Of a stretch of DNA of 64,000 bases, positions 39,349 through 48,688 are shown one piece after another. The DNA is taken from the NCBI RefSeq assembly GCF_023156535.1, contig NZ_JALNMH010000011.1, forward strand, positions 1 through 64,000. Reading direction: 5' to 3'. The notes beneath the pieces were generated by a model. The model had not been told where the DNA came from, did no database searches, and saw nothing but the letters and a program-made list of their open reading frames with translations. The position numbers and the translations under genes are program-made. This stretch comes from Pseudomarimonas salicorniae. GTDB lineage: Bacteria > Pseudomonadota > Gammaproteobacteria > Xanthomonadales > Xanthomonadaceae. Each line of letters starts with the position of its first letter. Positions within the stretch are counted from its first letter, which is position 1.

Positions 39349-40119
39349 ATGTCGACCCCGCCGCGTATTGCCTTCCTTGCCAGCAGCGTGGCCGAGGCGC
39401 AGGCGCAGAAGACCCGCTACGAAGCGCGCTACGGCGCGCATGGCATCGATGACTGCGACGTCATCGTCGCGCTGGGCGGCGATGGTTTCATGCTGCGCAC
39501 CCTGCATCGACACCGCGATCTCAACAAGCCGGTGTACGGCATGAAGTCCGGGACGGTCGGATTCCTGATGAACCAGCATCGGCCGGACGACCTGTTCGAG
39601 CGTATCCATCGCGCCCAGCCGGCGGTGCTCAAACCGCTGGAGATGCAGGCGGTCAGCGAGGCCGGCAGTACGGTCACGGCCTTTGCCTACAACGAGGTGT
39701 CCCTGCTGCGGCAGAGCAAGCAGGCGGCCAAGATCCGCATCACCCTCAATGGCACCAAGCGCCTCGACGAGCTGGTCTGCGATGGCGTGCTGGTCTCGAC
39801 GCCGGCCGGCAGCACGGCCTACAACCTGTCCGCCCACGGCCCGATCCTGCCGCTGGAAAGCCGCACGCTGGCGATGACGCCGATCAGCCCCTTCCGCCCA
39901 CGGCGCTGGCGTGGGGCGATCCTGCGCTCGGACACGGAAGTCAGCTTCGAGATCCTCGATCACTACAAGCGGCCGGTCAGCGTGACCGCGGATTCCTCCG
40001 AGGTCCGCGACGTGGTGGAGGTAAGGGTCAGGGAATCGCAGGACCGCACCGTGACCCTGCTGTTCGACCCCGAGCACAACCTTGAGGAGCGCATCCTCGA
40101 CGAGCAGTTCGCGAGCTAG
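39349..40119 (+). CDS. nadK: NAD kinase
   Basis: The 256-residue enzyme phosphorylates NAD to NADP. It has the catalytic GGDG motif at 43-46 ([10 protein letters not shown]), GTVGFLMN, the NE motif in YNEVSLLRQ, and the glycine-rich [15 protein letters not shown] loop. The size fits the short proteobacterial NAD kinases. ATG 39349 follows CCGGAGCTGCCG. It is 100 bases downstream of the NAD-dependent GDH. Palindrome A4 follows its stop. Confidence 0.96.
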   Translation: MSTPPRIAFLASSVAEAQAQKTRYEARYGAHGIDDCDVIVALGGDGFMLRTLHRHRDLNKPVYGMKSGTVGFLMNQHRPDDLFERIHRAQPAVLKPLEMQAVSEAGSTVTAFAYNEVSLLRQSKQAAKIRITLNGTKRLDELVCDGVLVSTPAGSTAYNLSAHGPILPLESRTLAMTPISPFRPRRWRGAILRSDTEVSFEILDHYKRPVSVTADSSEVRDVVEVRVRESQDRTVTLLFDPEHNLEERILDEQFAS

Positions 40120-40190
40120 ACCCGGCGCTGGGCGCCGCGCGCGTGGCAGGCAGCAACGGGCGCGAAGTTCGCATTCGCCCCGGCCCCGCT

Positions 40191-40255
40191 GTAGGAGCCA
40201 GCTTGCTGGCGATAGGCGCCCCGGATGGGACGATCGCCAGCAAGCTGGCTCCTAC
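40191..40255. repeat. Palindrome A4
   Basis: Perfect 23-base arms at 40191-40213 and 40233-40255 are separated by 19 bases. Both flanks carry the GGGCGCGAAG... lead-in, in opposite orientations. It lies between the convergent nadK and outer-membrane protein genes. Confidence 0.9.
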
Positions 40256-40348
40256 ATTCGGGTGTTGTGGAATGTCTGCTTCGCGCCCGCCCCCGCCGTT
40301 CGGTGGTGAGCCGTGCTCGCCGGGGCAGGAGCGGCGGAGCGGTGGGCT

Positions 40349-41047
40349 TCAGTACGAGAACCGCAGGCCGACGTTCCAGGTCGTGATCTTGCCCAGCTCG
40401 TATCCCGTGATCAGTGCGATGCCCGGTCGGAAGAACCAGCGGCCGTTCAGGCCGACTAGGATGTCGGAGTCGAAGGCGTCGGACCCCCCGCCGGCGACCT
40501 CGCCGACCGAGGTGTAGCGTAGGTGGCCCTGAACCTGGATGTCGGGCGTGGCCGCCCAGATCATGCCGAGCTCGCCGCCGAGACCATCGTCGTCAAGGTC
40601 GGCGGCAAGATCGAAGCCGGCGACCTTCACGTTGTCGAGCTCGGCGTTGTCGAAGCTGAGGCGGCCATAGAAGCGCGTCGCGTCGGATATCGGGTACGCA
40701 TAGCCGACACCGATGCGCCAGCGCACAAGATCGAAATCACCCTCGACCGTAGAGCTGCCGTCGCTGACCTCGAGGTCCTGACTGGTCGACGAATAATCGC
40801 CGAACAGGTGAAAGCGCTCGCCGAACTGCCACGCGCCGCCGATGAAGCCGCCGCCGCCGGCATCGGTTTCCAGCTCCAACGCGCTGCCGGCGCCGTTGAT
40901 CGTTCCGGAATTCTCAACGTCATTGACGAAGCCGGCGATGATGCCGCCTTCGACGTAGGTGAAGCCAAGATCCTGCGCCCCCGACGGCGCTGTCGCACCG
41001 AGTGCGAGCGCTGCAGCAATTGCCAGCGTCTTGTTGCCAGTGAACAT
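40349..41047 (-). CDS. Outer-membrane beta-barrel protein, unassigned
   Basis: The 232-residue product starts with a signal peptide (LAIAAALALGATAPSGAQ). The rest is alternating hydrophobic/polar strands such as FIGGAWQFGERFHLFGDYS and WRIGVGYAYPISDATRFYGRLSF. It ends in a terminal aromatic strand (TWNVGLRFSY), the BAM recognition pattern. This predicts an eight- to ten-strand barrel in the outer membrane, of the opacity/OmpA-like small-barrel class. The substrate or role is unknown. It converges with nadK. Confidence 0.82.
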   Translation of the reverse strand: MFTGNKTLAIAAALALGATAPSGAQDLGFTYVEGGIIAGFVNDVENSGTINGAGSALELETDAGGGGFIGGAWQFGERFHLFGDYSSTSQDLEVSDGSSTVEGDFDLVRWRIGVGYAYPISDATRFYGRLSFDNAELDNVKVAGFDLAADLDDDGLGGELGMIWAATPDIQVQGHLRYTSVGEVAGGGSDAFDSDILVGLNGRWFFRPGIALITGYELGKITTWNVGLRFSY

Positions 41048-41354
41048 GTTCGAACTCCCCAGATCCAGGGAGCTCCGAGGCTACTCCTCTGCTGCCCCGG
41101 AGCGCGTGAAATGCTAGGGAGAGTCGAGGAGGAGTCGAAAGGCATGCTGTGGGCCCGCGATCGGGGGGCTGCCACCGCGCCGTGCCGCCTCACGCATCCG
41201 ATCCGACGGGTCCCACGGCGTAGGCGGCGTCTGCCGCCAGGTCGGGGCGATCACGGCATATCCAGACTGATTCACGCGGCCTGCCTCCTCCCCATCGCGG
41301 GATCCGCGCACACGAGAGGGGTGAAGGCAGGTGGCCGCGTGCGGGGCAGGGACC
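41048..41354. other. Intergenic region, no gene seen (307 bases)
   Basis: It lies between two genes of the same (minus) strand. No convincing frame, RNA or repeat was found. Confidence 0.45.
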
Positions 41355-42215
41355 TCAGGCTGCGGCGACCGGCAGGTCGTCCAGCTCGACCGCCTCGCCC
41401 GAGACTCGCACGCCGCCTGCGACCGGGATCTCGACGTCGATCAGGCTGGGCCGGCCCATATGGTGGCCCTGACGGATCTGCAGGCGGGCCGGCGCTGCGA
41501 GCAGGCCAGCGTCACGCAGGTAGCCACCCAGGGCGGCGGCCGCGGCGCCGGTGGCGGCGTCTTCGAACATCCCGCCGACCGGAAACGGATTGCGCGATTC
41601 GAAGCGCCCGGGGCCCTCCGCTCGGACAAGCTGCAGTGTGGTCAGGCCGTGCTCCAGCATCAGCGTTCGCAGGGCCTCGAAGTCGTACTCCAGATGGGCC
41701 AACCTGTCGGCATCCCGGGTCGCCAACACGAGGTGCCAGGCGCCGGCATAGGCCACGGCAGGCGGAATGGCCGCGTCCAGCTGGTCGCGTCGCCAGCCGA
41801 GCAGGCCGAGCGCGCCATCGAGCAGGGAAGCGGGCGGCGCGATATGGCGCGTTGCCACCGACAGCAGGCTGGCGCGCCAGCGCCGCGGACCGGCCTCACT
41901 GTGCACTTCGACCTCACCCGCGGCCGTCGACAGAACGTACGTGCCGGCCCCGCTCAGCCGGCCGATCAGTGCACCGGCTGCGATGGTCGCGTGGCCGCAG
42001 AAGCTGACCTCGGCCTGGGGGCTGAAGTAGCGGATCTGCCGCGCCGCGCCGCTGGCCGGGGCGACGAAAGCGGTCTCGGAGAAGCCGACCTCGGCCGCGA
42101 TGGCCTGCATCACGGCCGCCGGGGGCAGGACCTCGCCCAGCCAGACGCCCGCGCAGTTGCCGCCATCGGGCTGGTCGGTGAAGGCGCTGAGGCGATACAG
42201 GGAAGAAGGGTTCAT
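41355..42215 (-). CDS. PhzF-family isomerase/epimerase
   Basis: The 286-residue protein belongs to the PhzF/DapF-fold family. The N-terminus reads LYRLSAFTDQPDGGNCAGVW. The catalytic Glu47 is in EVGFSETAF, and YFSPQAEVSFCGHATIAAG is the conserved half-site motif. The second domain has GGMFEDAATGAAAAALGGYL. No phenazine genes are nearby, so it is an orphan member with unknown substrate. It starts at ATG 42215, divergent from a LysR gene whose gap holds two copies of an operator-like sequence. Confidence 0.9.
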   Translation of the reverse strand: MNPSSLYRLSAFTDQPDGGNCAGVWLGEVLPPAAVMQAIAAEVGFSETAFVAPASGAARQIRYFSPQAEVSFCGHATIAAGALIGRLSGAGTYVLSTAAGEVEVHSEAGPRRWRASLLSVATRHIAPPASLLDGALGLLGWRRDQLDAAIPPAVAYAGAWHLVLATRDADRLAHLEYDFEALRTLMLEHGLTTLQLVRAEGPGRFESRNPFPVGGMFEDAATGAAAAALGGYLRDAGLLAAPARLQIRQGHHMGRPSLIDVEIPVAGGVRVSGEAVELDDLPVAAA

Positions 42216-42236
42216 GGCGCGCTCCTGAAGAATCTG

Positions 42237-42302
42237 GAGGAATTCTCAGGGTGAGGAATTCTCACTTCAAGCGAGTAGTATTCCGCCTATGGATGAGAAT
42301 TA
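42237..42302. promoter_or_regulatory. Repeated GAGGAATTCTCA operator-like sites
   Basis: GAGGAATTCTCA occurs at 42237-42248 and again at 42253-42264, 16 bases apart. A related TGAGAATTA lies at 42294-42302. The core is a near palindrome (TGAG...CTCA). The sites lie between the divergent PhzF and LysR genes, the usual position for a LysR-type regulator. Confidence 0.55.
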
Positions 42303-42317
42303 CTGAGTCGTAAGGGT

Positions 42318-43262
42318 ATGGTTGGACGCCTGCCTCCGTTGAACAGCCTGCGCGCATTCGAGGCAGCCGCGCGGACCGGCAGCTTCGTCCGCGCGGCCGA
42401 AGAGCTCCACGTCACCCCGGGCGCGGTCAGTCATCACGTTCGCGAGCTGGAGAGCGCGCTGGGCATGCCGCTGTTCGACCGGCGAACGCGCGGGGTCACG
42501 GTGACCGCGGCAGGCGCCCGCTACCGGGCGCGCATCGGCGAGGCACTGCAGCTGCTCGAGGAGGCCACCGCGCGCTTGCGGCGGCCGGAGCTCGATGGAC
42601 CCCTGCGGCTGTCTTTGCCCCAGTCCACCGCACAGTGGTGGCTGGCTCCGCGGCTGCCGGCGCTGTTGCGCGACTTCCCCTCGCTGCAGCTGCAGGTGGT
42701 GGCCGACGCGCGACGCGTCGACCTGCTGCAGGGCGAGGCCGACATCGCCCTGCGCTTTGGCCCGGGAGACGAGCCCGGACTCTCCAGTCGCCTGGTGATG
42801 GGGGATGCCGTGGCGGTGCTGGCCAGCGCGCAACCCCCTTCGCGGCGCGGCGGCGGGCGAGGCAAGGCGTCACCGCCGCCCTTGCTGGAAGATCTGGGCG
42901 CCGGCGAGGGCGAGACCTGGCTGCGCTGGTCGCCCTGGCTGCGCGAGCTGCGCCTGCCCCGCGGGGCGGCGACGCAGCGCGTCGGCTTCTCCGACAGCGG
43001 GCTGGCCCTGGCCGCCTGCATCGCCGGCGCGGGCTGGTGCCTGGGCCGTGTCTCGCTGGCGGCCGAGGCATTGCGCCGCGGCCAGCTCCACCCGATTGCC
43101 AGTTGGCGGCCGACCGAGTATGCCCACCACCTCCTGTGCCGCCCCGCCGAAAGCGACAGCCCGCGGATCGCTGCCTTCCACGACTGGTTGCAGCAGCAGG
43201 CCCGCCAGTTCGCCGATCAGGCCGAACAGCAGCTTGGCGTGCGCCTCGCGCTGCCGGAGTAA
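42318..43262 (+). CDS. LysR-family transcriptional regulator (GcvA-like)
   Basis: The 314-residue protein has an N-terminal winged helix at about 8-67 (LNSLRAFEAAARTGSFVRAAEELHVTPGAVSHHVRELE) and a LysR effector domain from about 92. The HTH sequence with TPGAVSHHVRELE is typical of the GcvA/AmpR branch. A stretch near residues 178-190 (PPSRRGGGRGK) looks like an inserted loop. The gene is divergent from the PhzF-like gene by 102 bases, so it probably regulates that gene and itself. The effector is unknown. Confidence 0.9.
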   Translation: MVGRLPPLNSLRAFEAAARTGSFVRAAEELHVTPGAVSHHVRELESALGMPLFDRRTRGVTVTAAGARYRARIGEALQLLEEATARLRRPELDGPLRLSLPQSTAQWWLAPRLPALLRDFPSLQLQVVADARRVDLLQGEADIALRFGPGDEPGLSSRLVMGDAVAVLASAQPPSRRGGGRGKASPPPLLEDLGAGEGETWLRWSPWLRELRLPRGAATQRVGFSDSGLALAACIAGAGWCLGRVSLAAEALRRGQLHPIASWRPTEYAHHLLCRPAESDSPRIAAFHDWLQQQARQFADQAEQQLGVRLALPE

Positions 43263-43388
43263 GGGCGAAGCTCGCAGCGCCGGGTGGGGTGGTAGGCGAT
43301 GCGTCCCCCGGGCGCGAGGCAGGGCGCGCGAAGCGCACCCGGTCACGGTGATCGGCTATCGTGGCCGGGTCCCCATCCATCGCCGCTC

Positions 43389-44294
43389 ATGCCGAGTCCG
43401 CTGCCCCCCCCCACCGAGCCCTTCGTGGTCGCCATTTCCTCAAGGGCGCTGTTCGACCTCGAGGATTCGCACACCCTGTTCGAGCGTGACGGGCTGGAGG
43501 CCTACGCCGAGTTCCAGCGCAGCAAGGAGGACGACGTGCTGCGTCCCGGGATCGCGTTCCCGCTGGTCAAGAAGCTGCTGGCGCTGAACGCGCTGGGCAA
43601 GGAGGGCGTGCCGCCGATCGAGGTCATCCTGATCTCACGCAACTCTTCCGACACCGGGCTGCGGATCTTCAATTCCATCGAGCACCACGGCCTGGGCATC
43701 GTCCGCGCGGCCTTCAGCAACGGCGCGCCACCCTGGCCGTATGTGCGGCCATTCGGAGCGGCCTTGTTCCTGTCGGCCCATCCCGAGGACGTCGGCAACG
43801 CACTGAACGCCGGCGTCGCCGCGGCCACGCTGCTGCCATCGCGGACCGTGCCCGGCCATGCCACCCAGCTGCGCATCGCCTTCGATGGCGACGCGGTGAT
43901 CTTCGGCAACCAGAGCGAGCGCATCTCCCAGGACCAGGGCCTCGAGGCCTTTGCCCGCAACGAGCGCGAGAAGGCTGGCGAGCCCCTGCCGGCCGGCCCG
44001 TTCCGCGGCGTGCTCAACGCGCTGCACCGGATCCAGGCGGCCTTCCCTCCGGAGAACTCGCCGGTGCGCACGGCCCTGGTCACGGCGCGCTCGGCGCCCG
44101 CGCACAAGCGGGTCATCCTGACCCTTCGCGACTGGGGCGTGCGCCTCGACGAGGCGCTGTTCCTCGGCGGCCGCGACAAGGGCCCGTTCCTCGAGGCCTT
44201 CGGCGCCGACATCTTCTTCGACGACTCCCACGCCAACGTCGAGTCGGCGCGCCAGCACGTGGCGACCGGCCACGTTCCCTGGTTGCAGGACTGA
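43389..44294 (+). CDS. 5'-nucleotidase (cytosolic NT5C1-like family)
   Basis: The 301-residue protein matches the 5'-nucleotidase family that includes animal cytosolic 5'-NT I. Signatures are FVVAISSRALFDLEDSH near the N-terminus, EVILISRNSSDTGLRIFNS, LFLSAHPEDVGNALNAG, RIAFDGDAVIFGNQSE and DIFFDDSHANVESA (the HAD-like acidic end). It should hydrolyse nucleoside monophosphates such as AMP or IMP in the cytoplasm. ATG 43389 is chosen because the conserved region begins shortly after it. It is 37 bases upstream of the hybrid kinase gene, possibly co-transcribed. Confidence 0.88.
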   Translation: MPSPLPPPTEPFVVAISSRALFDLEDSHTLFERDGLEAYAEFQRSKEDDVLRPGIAFPLVKKLLALNALGKEGVPPIEVILISRNSSDTGLRIFNSIEHHGLGIVRAAFSNGAPPWPYVRPFGAALFLSAHPEDVGNALNAGVAAATLLPSRTVPGHATQLRIAFDGDAVIFGNQSERISQDQGLEAFARNEREKAGEPLPAGPFRGVLNALHRIQAAFPPENSPVRTALVTARSAPAHKRVILTLRDWGVRLDEALFLGGRDKGPFLEAFGADIFFDDSHANVESARQHVATGHVPWLQD

Positions 44295-44331
44295 GCCCGG
44301 CAGCGATGGGCGGGCAGGGGGGCGAAACCGC

Positions 44332-47300
44332 ATGTTGAGCGCGGGCGGCGTTGCGGCCGGCGTGGTCGCCTGGCTGATCCTGCTCTTCCTTGTCGCCCTC
44401 TGGGGAGAGCGGCACGTGCCGCGGGCGCGCAGCGCGGCGCTGATCTATGCGCTGTCGCTGGCGATCTATTGCACTTCCTGGACCTTCTACGGCACGGTGG
44501 CTCAGGGCGCGAACTACGGCTGGTGGCTGCCGCCGACCTTCCTCGGCACCATCCTGCTCTACGTGTTCGGGCTGCCCTTCCTCTCACGCCTGCTGAGCAC
44601 GGCCAAGGGCGCCAATGCCACCTCGGTGGCCGACTTCATCGCCTCGCGCTTCGGCCAGTCCAGCGGATTGGCGGCCCTGGTCACCGGGCTGGTCGTGCTC
44701 GGCATGCTGCCCTACATCGCCCTGCAGCTGAAGGCCGTCGCGATGAGCTACTCGGCCCTGGTGGCGGGCCGTAGCGAGCCGCCGGCCTGGCAGGACAGCG
44801 CCTTCTACGTGGCCCTGATCATGGCTGCCTTCGCCATGCTCTTCGGCACCCGCCGCACCTCGGCCAGCGAGGCCAATCGCGGCCTGCTGCAGGCCATGGC
44901 CTTCGAGGCCGCGTTCAAGTTGCTGGCCATGCTGGCGGTCGGTGCCTTTGTCGTGTTCGCCGTGTACCAGGGGCCGCTCGACCTGCATGCGCAGTGGTCG
45001 GCTGGGGTGCCGGCCAGCGAGACGCCGCGCTGGAGTGCCTACGTCACCCTGGCCTTCCTCGGCCTGACCGCGATGTTCACCCTGCCGCACCAGTTCCACG
45101 TCGGCGTCGTCGAGTGCGCCGACCGCGGCCAGCTGCGCACGGCGCGCTGGCTGTTTCCCATTTTCCTGCTGCTCATCAGCCTGCCGATCTGGCCGCTGGC
45201 GGCCGCAGGGCAGCTGCGCCTGTCGCCGCTCGGTCTCGCCCCTGACCTGTTCGTGCTCGGCCTGCCGCTGGCCGAGGACGCCCGCACCCTGACCCTGCTC
45301 GCCTTTCTCGGCGGCATCGCCGCGGCCACCGGCATGGTGATCATGGCCAGCCTGTCTCTGTCGATCATGATCGGCAACCACTGGGTCACCCCCTGGCTGC
45401 TGCGCCGGCAGGGCTCGGTGCACGGCTGGCTCGGCGATGTGCGCCGGGTACGGCGGATCGGCATCGCCGCGGTGCTGGCGCTGGGCTATGTCTACTCGCG
45501 CGCACTGGGCGCGCTGGACTCGCTGGCCGAGATCGGTGCGCAAAGCTTCTCGGCGCTGGCCCAGCTCGCCCCGGCGGTGGTGCTCGGCGTGTACTGGCCG
45601 CGCCTGTCGCCGCGGGCGATCGGCGCCGGGCTGGTTGCCGGATTCGCGGTCTGGGCCTGGGTGCTGATTTTGCCGCTGCTCTGGCCGACCCCGTTTGGCG
45701 TCGGCGCGGCGCGCTTCGGCGGCATCGATCCACTGTCGCTGGCGGTGTGGTCGAGCCTGGCGGTAAACCTGCTGGTATTGGCGGGTGTGCAGCGATTCGC
45801 GCCCGGGGGCGCCCGGCTGTCCGCCGGCCCGCGGCTGGGGGTCGATGCCCTGCAGCCGATCGCCCAGCGATTTCTTGGCGCCGAACGCGCCCGGCGGCTT
45901 TTGGATGATGCGCCGGCGGCCAATGGCGAGCTGGAAGAACGCGTGGCCCACGAGCTGACCGCGGTGATCGGTGCTGCCTCGACCCGCCTGCTGCTCGACG
46001 CGGCGCGGGTCGGCAGTGACCGGCAGATCGAGCAGGTCGCTTCACTGGTGGGCGAGGCGGCGCAGGCTGCCCGCTTCTCGCGCCAGGTGCTGGCGGCGGC
46101 GCTGGAGAACATGAGCCAGGGCATCAGCGTGGTCGATGCCGAGCTGCGCCTCGTGGCCTGGAACCGTCGCTACGCCGAGCTGTTCAGGTTTCCGGAATCG
46201 CTGCTTCGCGTCGGCCAGCCGATCGAGGACCTGATCCGCCATGCCCAGGAGATGCTCGGCGATGCCGACGACGATCCGGCCGTCGACAAGCGTCTCGAGC
46301 ATCTACGCACCGGCACCGCGCATCTGGGCGAACGGCGGCTGCCCGACGGTACGATCATCGAAATCCGCGGCGCGCCGATGAGCGGCGGCGGCTTCCTGAC
46401 CACGTTCACCGACGTCACCGCCTTCCGCCGCAGCGAGGCGGAACTGACCCGCATCGCCGAGTCGCTGGAGCAGCGCGTGCGGGAGCGCACCGCCGCGCTG
46501 GACCGGGCACGCAGCGAGGCCGAGCAGGCCAACCTCGCCAAGAGCCGGCTGCTGGCGACCATCACCCACGATCTGGCGCAGCCGCTCAACGCCGCGCGCC
46601 TGTTCGGCCACTCGCTGTCGCGCCGGCTCGATCAGCGCGATGGACAGGCCGACGTCGAGCACCTGCTGGGCGCGCTCGAGTCCGCCGAGTCGCTGCTGTC
46701 GGGGCTGTTGGATATCTCGCGGCTCGGCGCGGGTGCGATGCGCGCTCGACCGGTGGACGTGGCCCTGCAGGAGGTGCTGGACCCGCTGCTTTCGGAGTTT
46801 GGCGTGCTGGCCGGCGAGAAGGGACTGCGTCTGCGCTGCGTGCCGACGCGGGCCTGGGTTCATTCAGACCCGCAGCTGCTGCGGCGGGTGCTGCAGAACT
46901 TCCTTGCCAATGCCGTGCGCTACACCGAGCGGGGTCGACTGCTGCTGGGCGTGCGGCGGGTGGGCGACGCGCTGCGTGTCGAAGTCTGGGACCAGGGGCC
47001 GGGCATCGCGCGCGAGCACCAGCAGGTGATCTTCGAGGAGTTCCGCCGCCTCGACCGGGGTGGACGCGGGCTCGGCCTCGGGCTCGCGATTGCCGAGCGC
47101 ATCGCCCAGCTGCTCGGCAGCCGGGTCGAGTTGCGCTCCTGGCCGGGGAAGGGAAGCGTGTTCGCGCTGCGCGTGCCACGGGTGGCCGCGCGTCCCCTGG
47201 AGGCTGTCGCTGCGCCGGCGGTGGAGCACCGCGCCTCGCTGGATCTGTCGGTGTGGGTGCTGGACAACGATCCGGCGGTCGCGGCCGGCATGCGGGCGCT

Positions 47301-47601
47301 GCTGGAAGGCTGGGGATGCCGCGTGCGCCTGCTTGGCCAACGCGAGTCGCTGCATGGACACATTGCACCCGACGCCGTGCTGCTCGACTACCACCTGGAT
47401 GACAACGTCACCGGACTGGCACTGCGGCGCGGCTGGCCGCCCGCGCTGCGCGCAGCGCCCTGCGTGCTGATCACCGCGGACCACGACCCCGCCATCCGCC
47501 AGGAAGCCGAGGCCGAGGGCTGCCAGGTGCTGTACAAGCCGCTCAAGCCCCTGGCCCTGCGGTCCCTGCTGCGTCGCTGGGCGAGCGCGCAGCGGCACTG
47601 A
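44332..47601 (+). CDS. Solute-symporter-fused hybrid histidine kinase (CrbS/MxtR-like)
   Basis: This 1089-residue protein has, in order: a sodium:solute-symporter domain of about 13 helices (1-490; YALSLAIYCTSWTFYGTVA, TLPHQFHVGVVEC), a PAS domain (about 580-690; NMSQGISVVDAELRLVAWN), HisKA (His746 in ITHDLAQPLN), HATPase (NFLANAVRYT, GLGLGLAIAERI) and a C-terminal receiver (VLDNDPAV, Asp1019 in LLDYHLDD, YKPLKP). This is the architecture of CrbS/MxtR kinases, which control acetate use through a LuxR-type partner. Such a regulator lies 2.1 kb downstream. The start ATG 44332 follows GGGGGGCGAAACCGC. The symporter part may sense or import a carboxylate. Confidence 0.92.
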   Translation: MLSAGGVAAGVVAWLILLFLVALWGERHVPRARSAALIYALSLAIYCTSWTFYGTVAQGANYGWWLPPTFLGTILLYVFGLPFLSRLLSTAKGANATSVADFIASRFGQSSGLAALVTGLVVLGMLPYIALQLKAVAMSYSALVAGRSEPPAWQDSAFYVALIMAAFAMLFGTRRTSASEANRGLLQAMAFEAAFKLLAMLAVGAFVVFAVYQGPLDLHAQWSAGVPASETPRWSAYVTLAFLGLTAMFTLPHQFHVGVVECADRGQLRTARWLFPIFLLLISLPIWPLAAAGQLRLSPLGLAPDLFVLGLPLAEDARTLTLLAFLGGIAAATGMVIMASLSLSIMIGNHWVTPWLLRRQGSVHGWLGDVRRVRRIGIAAVLALGYVYSRALGALDSLAEIGAQSFSALAQLAPAVVLGVYWPRLSPRAIGAGLVAGFAVWAWVLILPLLWPTPFGVGAARFGGIDPLSLAVWSSLAVNLLVLAGVQRFAPGGARLSAGPRLGVDALQPIAQRFLGAERARRLLDDAPAANGELEERVAHELTAVIGAASTRLLLDAARVGSDRQIEQVASLVGEAAQAARFSRQVLAAALENMSQGISVVDAELRLVAWNRRYAELFRFPESLLRVGQPIEDLIRHAQEMLGDADDDPAVDKRLEHLRTGTAHLGERRLPDGTIIEIRGAPMSGGGFLTTFTDVTAFRRSEAELTRIAESLEQRVRERTAALDRARSEAEQANLAKSRLLATITHDLAQPLNAARLFGHSLSRRLDQRDGQADVEHLLGALESAESLLSGLLDISRLGAGAMRARPVDVALQEVLDPLLSEFGVLAGEKGLRLRCVPTRAWVHSDPQLLRRVLQNFLANAVRYTERGRLLLGVRRVGDALRVEVWDQGPGIAREHQQVIFEEFRRLDRGGRGLGLGLAIAERIAQLLGSRVELRSWPGKGSVFALRVPRVAARPLEAVAAPAVEHRASLDLSVWVLDNDPAVAAGMRALLEGWGCRVRLLGQRESLHGHIAPDAVLLDYHLDDNVTGLALRRGWPPALRAAPCVLITADHDPAIRQEAEAEGCQVLYKPLKPLALRSLLRRWASAQRH

Positions 47602-47618
47602 GCGGCCATCGGGGGACG

Positions 47619-47752
47619 CTAGCCCGGACATTTCGCGAGGTCGCCATGAATCGCCCCGCATCTGGCGTTTGACCGCGGAAGCAAGTGATTCCCTGCTTCG
47701 AACACTTTGCACCGAAGCGATTCATGGCGACCTCATGAAATGTCCGGGCTAG
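47619..47752. repeat. Long inverted repeat with 36-base arms
   Basis: The left arm (47619-47654) and right arm (47717-47752) start CTAGCCCGGACATTTC and match in 34 of 36 positions. The loop is 62 bases. It lies between two convergent genes, and the right arm's CTAG contains the stop codon of the YCII gene. It could be a MITE-like element, a REP-type unit or a bidirectional terminator. No similar copy was seen elsewhere in the window. Confidence 0.85.
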
Positions 47753-48051
47753 TCGCGTGGCAGATCGCGAACCTCGACCGTGCCGCCGGCATCATGGACC
47801 GGGTTGCCCTCGACCCAGCGCGCCGCCGCCTCGAGGGTCTCGGCGCGAACCCGGATGAAGCCGCTGATGTTGACGCTGGCTGCCTGCGTCGGCCGGCCGC
47901 GCTTGAAGGACAGCCCACGTCCGATGGAACTGCCGCCCTCGAAACAGCCCGAACCGCGCAAGGCCGACAGGTAGCGTGCCCAGGCATCGGAATCCTCCGA
48001 GGCGGCCTGATCGGTGACATCGTCGTACATCAGCAGCACGTAGTCGTTCAT
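47749..48051 (-). CDS. YCII-related protein
   Basis: The 100-residue product starts MNDYVLLMYDDVTDQ. It carries the family pattern of YciI-like/DGPF proteins (WARYLSALRGSGCFEGGSS, GFIRVRAETLEAAARWVEGNP), with a ferredoxin-like fold. Functions are mostly unknown; the DGPF branch is often next to regulators or sigma factors. It follows the DUF1579 gene by 55 bases on the same strand. Both are divergent from a WYL regulator that probably controls them. Confidence 0.85.
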   Translation of the reverse strand: MNDYVLLMYDDVTDQAASEDSDAWARYLSALRGSGCFEGGSSIGRGLSFKRGRPTQAASVNISGFIRVRAETLEAAARWVEGNPVHDAGGTVEVRDLPRD

Positions 48052-48106
48052 ATCGAATCCCCTGGCATGGGCGTCCGGCCGGTGGTCGCAATGGGCAGAA
48101 TCGGCA

Positions 48107-48601
48107 TCAGATCCCGTGCGTGCCCAGATACGGTGAAACGCCCTGCTTTGCACGCACGAAGCGCATCACCCAGTTGAGCTCCCAGGTGGCGCCGTCGTCC
48201 GCGGAGAAGGCCTGCTCCCAACGCGGGCACGGAGTATGCGTATCGTGCCATTCGAACCGCACCCTGATCGGCATTCCGCGCAGGGTGTCGTCGGCGAAGA
48301 ATCGCCCGACTCCGGCCTCGAACCGGCCGACCACGGGGGGATCGAGGCTGGCCGAGCGGCCGTCATGCCACCAGATCGACCACTGGCCTGTGTCCGGGTC
48401 GCGCCGACGCAGCGCGGCAGCCCGGTACGCGCCGCTCGGGTCGTCGAGCCACTGGTCCTCGACATTGCCCATCCCATCGAGAAGCGGCCAGGCGCTGCAG
48501 GTGCCGCGGAACTCGAGCCAGGTCCGGCTGCCGACCAGGCGTTCGGCGAGCTTGCGGTGATGGACCAGCCAGTGGCCGGTCTGGAATGAGAAGTCGCTCA
48601 T
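48107..48601 (-). CDS. DUF1579-like hypothetical protein
   Basis: The 164-residue product is rich in Trp and strand-like: FSFQTGHWLVHHRKL, TCSAWPLLDGMGNVEDQWLDD, GQWSIWWHDGR, FEWHDTHTPCPRWEQAFS. This matches DUF1579-type proteins that form a lipocalin-like barrel. No signal peptide is present. It is the first gene of a two-gene unit with the YCII protein, divergent from a YafY-type regulator. The ligand or reaction is unknown. Confidence 0.8.
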   Translation of the reverse strand: MSDFSFQTGHWLVHHRKLAERLVGSRTWLEFRGTCSAWPLLDGMGNVEDQWLDDPSGAYRAAALRRRDPDTGQWSIWWHDGRSASLDPPVVGRFEAGVGRFFADDTLRGMPIRVRFEWHDTHTPCPRWEQAFSADDGATWELNWVMRFVRAKQGVSPYLGTHGI

Positions 48602-48647
48602 GGTGGGGCCTGCAATGTTGGAGGTGGACGCAGGCTAGCGCTGAATA

Positions 48648-48666
48648 GTTGACAGGCCGTGTCAAC
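48648..48666. promoter_or_regulatory. Inverted repeat GTTGAC-N7-GTCAAC
   Basis: This perfect 6-base inverted repeat lies between the DUF1579 gene (start 48601) and the WYL gene (start 48689). Its TTGACA also reads as a -35 box. The position suits an operator for the WYL regulator. Confidence 0.45.
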
Positions 48667-48688
48667 ATTCGAGCATCATGCTGCCGAC

